Shown: positions 55,138 to 64,000 of the stretch, piece by piece
Numbering within the stretch: position 1 is the stretch's first letter
How the letters are laid out: each line of letters begins with the position of its first letter
Source of the DNA: Dendrolimus kikuchii
Lineage: Eukaryota > Arthropoda > Insecta > Lepidoptera > Lasiocampidae
Reading direction: 5' to 3'
Assembly (NCBI GenBank): GCA_019925095.2
Contig: CM034410.1
Coordinates: 13,232,436-13,296,435 of the forward strand
DNA: 64,000 bases
Notes under the pieces: generated by a model
The model's database searches: none
What the model was told of the DNA's origin: nothing
What the model saw: the letters and a program-made list of their open reading frames with translations, nothing else
Program-made: the position numbers and the translations under genes

Positions 55138-55339
55138 ATTGTGTTTTGTTCAATGACTTCTACGAACTTCATGGACGAATTTAGGTTTTGCCTGTACTGT
55201 AAAATAAAACCAGCAGGTTTTAAACATTGTTATATTATTTTATATAAAAATATTATAATACTATCCTTAAAATATATTTACAGCCATAAAATTGTACAAA
55301 ATTATTTTAAATTATGCTATGTCTTAGGATCGTATGCTA

Positions 55340-56525
55340 AAAAATAATACGACTACGTTGGGAATATCGGTTTTCTTGTAATTGAAATACAAATACGTAT
55401 TTTGTATTTGTATTTCAATTACTTCTTAAAAATGTAATTTGTAATTAGTATTTCAAATACCTGACGCCGAGGTATTTTGTAATTAGTATTTCAAATACTT
55501 ATGGTTGCAAAATACATTTCACAAAATACATTTAGCTGGGTGTGTTCTTCAGAAAATAGCCAGCATTTCTTAGTATATCTGGGCGCAGGCAGGATTGCTA
55601 GATATTTATCTCCATCATAAACCCGGCTTACTCCTGAAGTATTGCTCGCGTAAGTTAAAGCTAAGTACGTACTACGATTTATCGTATCTTTTTATTTCGG
55701 AGTAATTTAAGTTGAGCATGTATACTATCCGCAAGACTTAACTTGAGACCTGAACGGAATGCGCGCTCCCCTCCCGCCCCCGCTTTCTTACCGCTCTCGT
55801 CAGCCCGACCCCGCTTTCTTATCGCTCTCGCCATCGACGCATCAGTATCTCTAGCACTTACGTCATCCAAGCGAAGTCTAGAGTTAACTCTTGCGGGTTG
55901 TACTGTACTATAAGTAAATGTACTATATCGTTTGTAAAACGTAAAGCAAGGGGTAACATGACTAAGTAGTAATTAAATAATTACTTATGCATTTTTATAA
56001 AAAGTGAGTTGTGAATTATTCATATGATTACATATAATATGCAACAGTGTTAATAATGAATCAGATAAGTTGCGATAAAAAATAATTATACTAGCATAAA
56101 ATTATAATAACACAAAGGTAATTACTATTTATATACATTTTTACTAATAACATGACGTTTCACTGGTAAATACTCAAAACAACTAAACGTCTAGAAACAT
56201 TGCTGAAATATAAGCCGAAAACAATTGTTTAAATTGGCTAAGATGTATCGATTTTGTCAAGTAGAAGCTATTTTCAAATTAGGAACAACAATTTTTCATA
56301 AGAATGCTCTACATTCTTGCATTTCTGTCACGTTCACGCAAGAATGTAGAGCGCCCTTTACATATTGATCGTCTTGTATTCCTAAAAACGTTTCATTTTC
56401 GCTTATTAAAACTCATCAAATACCCGACTTAAAAGTATTTTGTATTTCGTATTTTAAATACATGCGAGACAGTATTTTGTAATTTGTATTTCAATTAAAG
56501 GAAACCATGTATTTTGCCCAGCCCT
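55340..56525. repeat. composite attttgtatttcaatt-rich region near the transporter 3' end
   Basis: A perfect 19-bp inverted repeat with a 7-base loop lies at 55378-55422 (gtaattgaaatacaaatac and its inverse). Phrases gtatttcaaatac and aaaatacattt recur to 55525, and again at 56417-56515 ending gtattttgcccagccctgg. A MITE (55730-55896) sits between. Confidence 0.5.
55730..55896. mobile_element. MITE with ccgcaaga / tcttgcgg ends, copy 2
   Basis: The left end ccgcaagacttaacttgaga and the right end gttaactcttgcgg are nearly inverse. The centre has ccgctttctta(c/t)cgctctcg twice. It is related to 28870-29018. Confidence 0.75.
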
Positions 56526-56573
56526 GGCTATATCATTTCACAAATATCTACTTATTATATGGAATTAAAATAA

Positions 56574-56840
56574 CTACACATGTACGGTTTCTACAACATT
56601 TTCTCTCTTCTTTTTCGTTTTCTTTCCCTCCAAATCCGCGTAAATATCTTCAAGATTACGCATTTTGGTCTCGGGAACACAGAATATTAAATAGAATACA
56701 TTTGATAAACAAACTATGCTAAATATCCAGAATGTAAAGTGGTAGCCAATCCAAGAGTTCAGTGGCGCGAATAGTTTTAACAACGCAAAATCTGTGCCCA
56801 GAGATATCGCCATTATTAGTGTTGCCACCGTGCCTCTGAG
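56574..56840 (-). CDS. sugar transporter terminal exon e: TM11-12, PETK signature, stop
   Basis: The acceptor ttttttccacag precedes 56840, and the frame ends at TAG (56576-56574). It begins LRGTVATLIMAISLGTDFAL, completing the conserved FNFQ|LRGT junction, continues through two hydrophobic segments, and has FCVPETKMRNLEDIYADLEG followed by a Lys-rich tail. PETK-x-R-x-L-E-x-I is the family's C-terminal signature. No clear AATAAA was found close downstream on this strand. Confidence 0.93.
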   Translation of the reverse strand, partial: LRGTVATLIMAISLGTDFALLKLFAPLNSWIGYHFTFWIFSIVCLSNVFYLIFCVPETKMRNLEDIYADLEGKKTKKKRENVVETVHV

Positions 56841-59800
56841 CTGTGGAAAAAATAAAAGGGTTACCACATATTATATAGGTCCATATTCTTTTGTAGGATG
56901 GTTTTTCATGATTTCTATATATAGCCAAAAGACCTTGTAGCTAGTATCGTAAACTATTTTTTAAAATGTTAAGGTTTATTAAGAATTGGAACTACTTATA
57001 ATATTTTCATAATATTGTTTGAAAAGAAAATACTGCGTAATGATTAATTGAATATTCATGGATATTTGACACTGGCCAAATACACAAATCTTGAAAAAAA
57101 GAAATAATAAGGCGCGTTCCACTTATGTTCCATTAAACGATCCCAGCGTTCAAAATGATCCTTCAGCCATTTCACATGAAGTCTATGGTCGTGGCGAAAA
57201 CGTCACTAATAATTTTCGCTCAAGCAGCGCTTACACTTACAACGATTCATCTGAAGAGGTAGATTGTAGTGGACGTTATGTACACAATATTAATACTCTC
57301 GATCGATATGTTGAAGGTACGTCTTCCAAGTCTACAATAACATTGTGTATTTCGTTAATGACTTTAAAGCTCCGTAATCCATTCCACTTGATTTAAAAAA
57401 TCGTGGTCATAAGCGTGGTTGTTCTGATTACTAATGGCGGGTACGTAGCTATATCTTGCTTGCCTTACCATCGGTTGAATTTTGCAATTACTTGCGCATA
57501 GGGGTATATGTGGAACGTACCTTTAAAATAGTTATAATTAGTATTCTATCGAATATTTCTTACCTGAAAATTGAACATCTCAGTCATAATAATAAACGGC
57601 AACGGCTGAAGACCTGAAGCGTCGGCGAATATACAAGTACAAAGCGCTACTATTGGCACCCATCCAGGCATGAACACTTCTACGCTTTGGAGGTAGAACC
57701 AGACGCCAAGAAGGCACATGCTAAACCCAGCTACTACGCTGGTCACTATCAGGAGAGGCTGAAAAACAAATGTATCAAAATTAATAATAGTTATAGTACA
57801 CTTAAACCGTGGTGGCTTAGTTAGTGGTTAGCGCACTGTGCCTAGCCGGAAAGCATGCACAACGTAGCCAGTTTTCGGACCTAATGTGCATATTGTTACA
57901 ATTACCACGTACTAACACTGAAAGAAAACATCGTGATGAAAACTATATAACTGATGTGTCCAGCGTGACGGGTATGCTCTCTATTTCCTTATTAACAGGA
58001 GTCCCAAGCCCAGCAGTAGGATGTTTATGGGCTGTTGATATATTAGACAAAAATCTCATGTCTTATATTTGAGGTTCCGTAACCATTTATTTAAGTATTT
58101 TTTTCTAAATTACTAGATTTCTTCAGATTCATTCGCTTTGCCACGACAACGTATTTGGTAGTGAATTGCAACTGCGGCATCAAAAACATACGACCTCAGC
58201 GCCATCTTATTGGCTATCCCCACAGAAACGACGTCATTTACCGGGATAAAAGTCTCCCAAGTGTTGACCCGGAATATAAGCTAAGTCTGTGTCGAATTTC
58301 AGACTTTCATTTAAATCAGTTACTGAAATAATTAGTATTGACCTTGCAGTAATCGTCATTTTTGATTTGTTCATTTTTTCAGAAATTGTAATTATCACAA
58401 GGCGCTAATCTATAAGTTGTATTTACCTTTTTAAACATTAATAATAGTGTATGTCTCTAGAGACCACGGGCCATGGAAAATGGAACGGACTCTTGAAAGG
58501 CTTGCGTGGAGCTATGGGAAGGCCAATACGTAGAGGCCCCCTGACAAATTTGATGTAAGTGTGGCGTGACACAGACCAGCGATTATCTCTGTTTACACCA
58601 TATAATAATGCACCCAAGGAAGAGCGCCGGCCAGTGTAGGACTATTGTGGGCAATGAGAACAAAAAGTACCGCCTATGGGGTGAACTGCTAGTACCGGTA
58701 GCAGTTCAATCTTCGGGGAACATGGAAAAATGGGCAGACAGTGACTTGCCATTTCCTGCGTGGGCCCCTAAAAATGCCATATAAGACAGGGGCAACATTT
58801 ATGTGAGTGGTTAAGGGGTGTCGAGAGGTGGGCTGCAGTTTCACCGAAGCTACTTCTGACTTTATGCTATTTATCACTTCCACTCCTCGAGCTTGAGTCT
58901 TAGCTCTAAAGATCTATACATTAATATATTATTATTAAAGTAATTTGGAAGATAAGCTCATGTCACACCCATAATATTGGAGCCCATATCTGTGACATTA
59001 AATAAATGGAATTCAAACAAATTATTTGTTTAAGACTAATGAACTAGTTTCCTAAACTTGGATAAATATTTTAAAACAGAGTAAATAGATTAACTCTACA
59101 AATAGTAACGGGGAATTAATTTATTTCCTTGATGTTTTTGATGATTCTTAAAAAAGTACTACTCAAATAATATATGAAAGTAGTTCAATATGTTTCTATG
59201 AATATCTGTGACCTCATTGCGCACTTGGATATTGAAACGAACGCTATCTATATATTAATACGTGAAGCAAGAACTTTGTACCCCTTTTTACGAAAATTGC
59301 GCGGACGCAGGAGTATGAAATTTCGCACACTTATAGTTTACATAGAGAAGGAATGCAGAATGCTAATATTTTTTAAAAATTATGCATATAAAATACATGA
59401 AATCAATAAAAAAAACATTACACACACTACCATGTATTTGACACACACACGCATATATACTCTTTTGTTTATTGTTAAAGTCAAATTAACAATGTAGCCT
59501 TGGCAAAATCTGTGATTATAGAAGTATATAGTCTTTGACAACAGAACCTTAATAATGTTCAAACTTATAATTGAACAATTATTATGGTCGAATTTCGACC
59601 ACGGGCGACCACTAGTTTTATCAATTAAACATCTTCTATAAAGACCACGTTTCTTCTGTTTTACTGAATGAAGCACTGCCACTCAACATCAGACAAGCTA
59701 AGTCAGTATCCTCTTTTAAAATCATAGTTTTTAATTATTTTTGGTCCCCTCAGGTATAATAGTGCGCAATACGCATTCTGTATGTATTATGATATGTTTA

Positions 59801-62800
59801 TATAGTATATAATAAAGATTTTCGTCTGCTTGTCTGCTGAACTTATGCAATAAAAAATACATAATGTGGATTACATACCTTCCTTCCAGCCCGATCCACG
59901 AGTTGACAAGCCAAAAACGACCCAATTATTTGGACAACGGCCAGCAATATCGATTGTTTATTGGGTGACAAGGCAATACTGGTAGCAGGGTCCTTCATTG
60001 CTTCAGCAAATATGTGGCTGGCGTACACCAAAACTGCTATACACCCGCAAAACTCGCGAGTCAAGTTAACTATCAAGGCAACCCAGAAAGCTTTCACTGC
60101 TGTCTTGTCGGAAACTGAAAAATAATGCAATATTTATAAATAAACTAGCCGGGCCCGGCAGACGATGTCCTGCCTTGAAAAAATAAAAATCAGAAGCCCA
60201 ATTGCAGCGCCACCCACCGGATTCGATGGTGATTTAAACCATCCGGGGACCTAATCGAACACCGACAAAAAAATTCACCGAGATCGGTTCTGGGGTTTAT
60301 GAGTTCAGTGACACACATATTAAAATTTTATATATAAAGATATGAACCATCTAGTGCGTATAGAGTATGGAGTTAGCTGCTGTTAGGTAACCAGGACCGT
60401 CCGTTCAACCGTCGCGGTTGAAATTTTATATTTACTAGTGGCCGCCCGTGGCAGAAATTCGACCAAAATAATTAATTTAAATTATGAGTTTGAACATTAT
60501 TAAGGTTCTGTTGTCAAAAACTATATTTCTATAATCACAGATTTCGCCAAGGCTACACTGTTCATTTGACTTTAACAATAAACAAAAGAGTATATATGCG
60601 TGTATGTCAAGTTCGTGGTAATGTGTAATGTTTTTTTTATTGATGTAATGTATTTTTATGCATAATTAAAAAAAATATATATTAGTATTGTGCACTCCTT
60701 CTCTATATAAACTATAAGTGTGAGAAATTTCATACTTCTCCGTCCGCGCAATTTTCGTAAAATGGGGTACTAAATTTTTGCATCACGTATTAATATAATG
60801 ATTACACGTGCAGTGATAAGCGGCTGCATACCACACATAAATATTGTGTTATTATTAAATATTAACATAAAAATCCCCACCCCAACGGTTAACCGCTAGT
60901 GCGTAGTGCGTGTTAGAGGGAGAAAGAATTTTTACGGTTTTTACGGTTACAGCTAATTATGATTTTTCAAGAACTGTGTTCACTTATAATATGTGTACTT
61001 AGCGGCATGTATATCATATATGACACACTAAATTGCATCCATGTTCCGTTATAAAATAATGTGATATATATTGTTACGAGTTGCGGGATTCGAATTAAAA
61101 TGCCGATAGAATTATTATAGAGTTTATTAGAACTATACAAACACGTATAACACAGGTACAAATATAACCGAACACAACAAATCTAAACGTAATGCAGAAG
61201 GTCGTAATTCAATAAAACGTGCAAAGTTCGTCACTAATAGATTCCCGAATGCATACATGTCTCGCCTTGATCGTGGTCCTCGCTCGACTACTCGTCCTCT
61301 CCCCATCAGACCGTCGTAAGTCGATGTTTTATACCTCACAAATACAAATGTGCCCGTATCGTAGTCGAAGTAATCCGCAACACCTGGCTAATGATTCGTC
61401 TGCAAGCGGCCTTAAACGAGTACAATAAAACAATGGTCTTTTCTCTAGAAACGTATGCCAATAAATAAGTAAACAAAAGAAGACGATCATAAAAGAATTA
61501 CAATTAGTTCAAAGGCAATAAAAAGGTAATAAAATGTGTTTTTATAGATATGCAGGTGGAATTTGTTTTTGTCGGAACCTAAGTTGTAACAATATACAAA
61601 GTAAGACAGACGGATATGAAGATTTCTTAAAGGTTTCATCGACTTGGAACTTTCTATATATGTATGAAATGTACTACTAATAAATTGGGGTAAGTAAGTA
61701 GGTACAATGTTTGCAAACAAACCGCGAAAAGAGCCGTTCTGCAAAACACGTTAATTTATTCAATTGAGCACAACAACAACCGATACTGTCCTTGATATTC
61801 GAACTCATACATCCATCTTAAGTCCATACATTTTAATTTGGTTGTATGGGTCTCAAGTCACAAGTCGCACGGTCAATTGGCGAACGGGCGTTTCAATTAC
61901 GGGTTAATTTCCCTATTAATATGTAGCTAACCTCTTGCAATTTTTATGTTCCTGGTACTTGATGCTTGTTTGTACACAAATTATGTAATTTTAGGGTTTC
62001 GTTCCCCTATGGCCATTTTATGGTAAAGAACGACAAAATTGTGATTTCTGTGCGTCCGTCTATGGCTGGATTTATATGTAAGTTGCTGACTCATGTCATT
62101 TCGCTGGTCGTATTAAAAAAATATTATTAATCACAATCAAATATAGCCTATGTCACTCTAGAATAATGCAGCTTTCTATTGGTCAATCGGTTCAGTAGTT
62201 TAAGAGATTACTTCCTACAAACAAACTCACAAACTTTACCTCTTTATAATATCAGTATAGCTAATCGGCAGATAGACACACATATTGTGTATCCCCAAGT
62301 AAGTTACGCTTGTGGGACCTTAAATACATAAATGTATAGACTGTTAAAATATGGGCTCTTAAATAATTTTATTTACAAACTTACATAAAAGCTTCGGTGA
62401 GAACTTCGGCTCGCAAGTAGTCTGCTCTATGATAAGACGGTCTACTTCCTCGGCTATCGACTTGTCCCCTTCAGGAAGAGAACGTAACCAACAAAGCACC
62501 TTCGCTGTATCCTGTGAAAGTTAATAATAATTTAACTCCATCATAACGACTTCATAATGCAAGCCATACACGCCAAGGTACAATAGAGAGGTCCACCTGT
62601 GCAGGTATCCCGGAGAGGAATAGATCTAGGCAAATAGACCGGCGTGGAATGGACCTACGCAGGTAGAAAAATATTTTGAATCTACACAAGCAGCCAATTA
62701 CAATACATCATGGCAGTTTTTGGTGGGAACTGAAAGGGGACGTTGTGCTGTGCAGTTTTATTTTCTAAAAATGTGTAAAAAGTACTCTAAAATGAACAAT

Positions 62801-63641
62801 AGTTGTAGGATATTGAAATGTGAACTGTATAGTCAAATGTGGCCTTTCGAGTTTTCACAAGAACTCCGTTGAATGGTGTGGATTGTAGCCTACAATACAA
62901 CTGCGCCTGGCTTAAATGCCTAGTTGCCAAGCCATAAACTTAAAAAAAAAACAATACATCATAGACAAAGCATCGTATTTCTAATAGGTATGTAACATAA
63001 TTATCACATCCGTGGGAGTAACCGCTTTCCACCAGATAGGCTATCACTTTATCTGCTGTACTCCAATAATAAAAGAATGAAAAAGAAGATGATCACAGTA
63101 TATTCATAACTTAGGGAGGACTATTCCCAGTGGGCTACGATTGACTTAAGTAAATTTAGAGCAGATTTTTCAATCAACAGACAAACGATCCAAATGTCCA
63201 TACTCCCTCAACATTCTGAGGGTGTATGGACCAAACTAACCCCAGATTTTCAGCGCATCGAAATACATAAGAATAGATTGGTCTGGTCAAAATTATAGAC
63301 AACTTTTTTGTGGACCGGTGTAATCAGTCGTATAACTGAATTATTAAAAATGAAATCATTCAACTATTTTATTCATGCTTTCAACTGACATTTTTGATTC
63401 TACCATGCTATACTTTATTCTATGAATAACTTTTAGCTGGTGATTGAAGAATTGGCTCTTAGAAACGTATTTTTTTGTGTGATGTTACCTCATTTCTACC
63501 GCACTTGATAAGATACGAAGGTGTTTCGGGTAAGCGTAGTAGTATGCAGAAGTGGATCAGCGGAATGGCCAGGAAAATCCACAGTGCAACGTTGAAAGGC
63601 AGCAAGTCACCAAGAATGAAGACCAGCAGGTTTCCCATGGT
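56574..63641 (-). CDS. MFS sugar transporter, facilitated trehalose transporter Tret1-like, 5'-partial
   Basis: Five minus-strand exons (63641-63489, 62511-62385, 60114-59879, 57758-57564, 56840-56574) join in frame to 325 residues and a TAG. Full-length relatives are about 450-500 residues, so roughly TM1-4 are encoded beyond 64000. Seen in order: TM5-6 ending in LPETPSYLI; a cytoplasmic loop; TM7; TM8 with the DRAGRK signature; TM9-10 with GLQPLPFIIMTEMF; TM11-12; and the PETKMRNLEDI signature, with a Lys-rich cytoplasmic tail. These are the marks of family sugar transporters in the plasma membrane. The QQxSG-like motif in TM7 reads TREFCG, and the TM10 motif lacks the usual Trp, so the substrate is uncertain. 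Many insects have expanded paralogues of this type. Confidence 0.93.
56841..57563. other. transporter intron with GGCGCGTTCC MITE
   Basis: A member of the 8004-8593 MITE family lies about 57112-57440 (ggcgcgttccacttatgttc ... aatggcgggtacgtag). The rest is AT-rich. Confidence 0.6.
57564..57758 (-). CDS. sugar transporter exon d: TM9-10
   Basis: The acceptor tttgtttttcag precedes 57758; the donor gtaaga follows 57564. Phase 0 reads PLLIVTSVVAGFSMCLLGVW, a short loop with VFMPGWVPIVALCT, and ADASGLQPLPFIIMTEMFNF followed by Q. The G-x-x-P-x-P-x-x-x-x-x-E-x-F pattern is the TM10 signature of sugar transporters, here with Phe in place of the usual Trp. It is 65 codons, phase 0 at both ends. Confidence 0.93.
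57759..59878. other. transporter intron with SINE-like repeat and Helitron
   Basis: A tRNA-like repeat at about 57808-58050 has gtggcttagttagtggttag and gagtcccaagcccagcagta. A Helitron lies at 59247-59615. A segment at 58440-58810 is GC-richer and unrecognised. The region 58080-58430 holds nothing I can name. Confidence 0.55.
59247..59615 (+). mobile_element. non-autonomous Helitron, hairpin type, copy 3
   Basis: It starts TCTATATATTAATACGTG after an A and ends gcgaccaCTAG before a T, with the hairpin ggtcgaa-t-ttcgacc. Confidence 0.82.
59879..60114 (-). CDS. sugar transporter exon c: TM7-8 and DRAGRK
   Basis: The acceptor attatttttcag precedes 60114; the donor gtatgt follows 59879. T from exon b plus TT makes Phe, then SDKTAVKAFWVALIVNLTRE, FCGCIAVLVYASHIF, an extracellular loop, and LLAVVQIIGSFLACQLVDRA-GRK. 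DRAGRK is the conserved loop signature after TM8. The usual QQ-x-SG of TM7 is replaced by TREFCG, a notable change at the sugar-binding helix. Confidence 0.93.
60145..60340 (-). mobile_element. Helitron, ccggcagacg type
   Basis: On the plus strand it starts CTAGccgggcccggcagacg after an A and ends aaaGA before a T. It has attgcagcgccacccaccgg as in 25298-25501. Confidence 0.78.
60435..60797 (-). mobile_element. non-autonomous Helitron, hairpin type, inverted copy 4
   Basis: It begins (plus strand) CTAGtggccgcccgtggc and ends near cacgtattaatata. It is the reverse of 59247-59615, and the two lie only 0.8 kb apart. Confidence 0.78.
62385..62511 (-). CDS. sugar transporter exon b: central cytoplasmic loop
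   Basis: The acceptor actttcacag precedes 62511; the strong donor gtaagt follows 62385. It reads DTAKVLCWLRSLPEGDKSIA then EEVDRLIIEQTTCEPKFSPK and LL, ending with one base. The A-x-x-x-L-x-W/Y-L-R pattern and the acidic EE-hydrophobic-IEQ helix are typical of the loop between TM6 and TM7. Confidence 0.9.
62512..63488. other. transporter intron
   Basis: A family A 3' fragment lies at 63014-63075 (gtaaccgctttccaccagat). A short hairpin (tccatactccctca ... tgagggtgtatgga) is at 63198-63231. The rest is not recognised. Confidence 0.55.
63489..63641 (-). CDS. sugar transporter exon a: TM5-6 and PETP motif
   Basis: On the minus strand the acceptor tttttgcag precedes 63641, and the donor gtaaca follows 63489. 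Phase 0 reads TMGNLLVFILGDLLPFNVAL, then a hydrophobic stretch ending LLRLPETPSYLIKCGRNE. The PETPxYL motif follows TM6 in this family (compare PESPR). It is 51 codons long and ends in phase 0. No earlier exon of the gene was found in the remaining 360 bases. Confidence 0.92.
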
Positions 63642-64000
63642 CTGCAAAAACGTAACTGTGTTAGGTTTATTTTCTTTTTATAATAGAAAGAAAAGAAAGA
63701 AAGAAAAATATTTATTTCCAATAGCGACACACAACACAAAATAGATAACAAAGTATATATAAATATAGTATATATAATCTATCATAATATAATAATATAC
63801 CTATACTTAAGGCTTGTAGTAACGCCGTCCTTGAGGATTTTTCGGGCGATAGCAGGGATCCCATAGACGCGTTCGTTTTCAGGTGCATGATATTTTATTG
63901 TGAATAAAATAAAGTAGTATTTAAAAAAAATCCCAATTATTATTCTTTCTTTTATAAAGACGTAGATATATTTTTTATCCTGTTTTGGTAAAAATGGAAA
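63642..64000. other. transporter intron start, LINE-like debris
   Basis: (gaaa)n at 63684-63705 followed by tatttatttccaatagcgac resembles a LINE tail on the minus strand. Further on, the minus strand reads ENERVYGIPAIARKILKDGV with TTSLKY (about 63890-63810). It looks like coding debris of a mobile element, not a transporter exon. Confidence 0.4.

Larger units (their letters stand above)
47011..56573. other. intergenic region between convergent genes
   Basis: It is filled with LINE tails (48281-48425, 50085-50215, 50448-50624, 51429-51690), LINE coding debris (48640-48880), MITEs (52242-52967, 54888-55137, 55730-55896, 55340-56525) and Helitrons (51199-51412, ending 53943). A ~105-base repeat occurs at 50341-50446 and 53396-53503. 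Open frames in 47000-50300 and 53950-54880 are short and show no recognised motif. Confidence 0.6.
60115..62384. other. transporter intron with two Helitrons
   Basis: Helitrons lie at 60145-60340 and 60435-60797 and an LTR-like repeat at about 61072-61250, shared with 23219-23430. A SINE end fragment lies at 62269-62313. In 61500-62060 I see nothing clear. Confidence 0.6.

Noticed and set aside
63800..63895. Minus-strand ENERVYGIPAIARKILKDGV as an upstream transporter exon
   Set aside because: It is hydrophilic, does not match any transporter region before TM5, and is followed by repeat-like sequence.

Overview
The window is nuclear DNA of an insect, most likely a moth or butterfly. It is AT-rich. 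Its coding exons are short, separated by introns of about 0.1-5.3 kb packed with repeats of lepidopteran type: Helitrons ending in CTAG, truncated LINE tails, a tRNA-derived SINE and many foldback MITEs. No bacterial-type gene layout, CRISPR array, rRNA or genuine tRNA gene is visible. Most long ATG-to-stop frames are chance or repeat-derived; the real genes appear only when exons are joined at splice sites.

Gene 1 (+ strand, 227-42076) is barentsz (btz/CASC3/MLN51), a core subunit of the exon junction complex (EJC). Sixteen coding exons join in one frame for 635 residues plus a TGA stop. The 5' end lies before the window. Exons 1-4 encode the SELOR module that clamps eIF4A3 on RNA. Exons 5-8 are basic, then Q/N-rich. 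Exons 9-14 are P/H/M/Y-rich and include the family's GGVTYYN motif. Exon 16 is an acidic/lysine tail. Exon 5 is followed by three decayed tandem copies of itself. Three bases after the stop lies a good splice donor, and a strong acceptor at 46304 opens an exon whose first 82 codons continue in the btz frame. That could be a spliced 3' UTR, a readthrough extension, or an unrelated exon.

Gene 2 (- strand, 63641 down to 56574) is the C-terminal two thirds (325 residues) of a facilitative sugar transporter of the major facilitator superfamily, Tret1/glucose-transporter-like. Five exons cover about transmembrane segments 5-12. Its 5' exons lie beyond position 64000. The two genes converge on about 14 kb of intergenic DNA rich in repeats. 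Nothing suggests that they work together.

Repeats dominate the rest. They include truncated LINEs sharing a (TATG)n tail; a ~300-bp family with an A-rich tail (about ten copies); Helitrons of several subfamilies, some nested in or carrying other elements; a ~140-bp minisatellite; a foldback element reaching the acceptor of btz exon 3; and TA-, TTAA- and other TIR-type MITEs. No system clearly new to biology was found. The most interesting items are the exon-5 pseudoexon array, the possible in-frame extension beyond the btz stop, and the nested transposon architectures.
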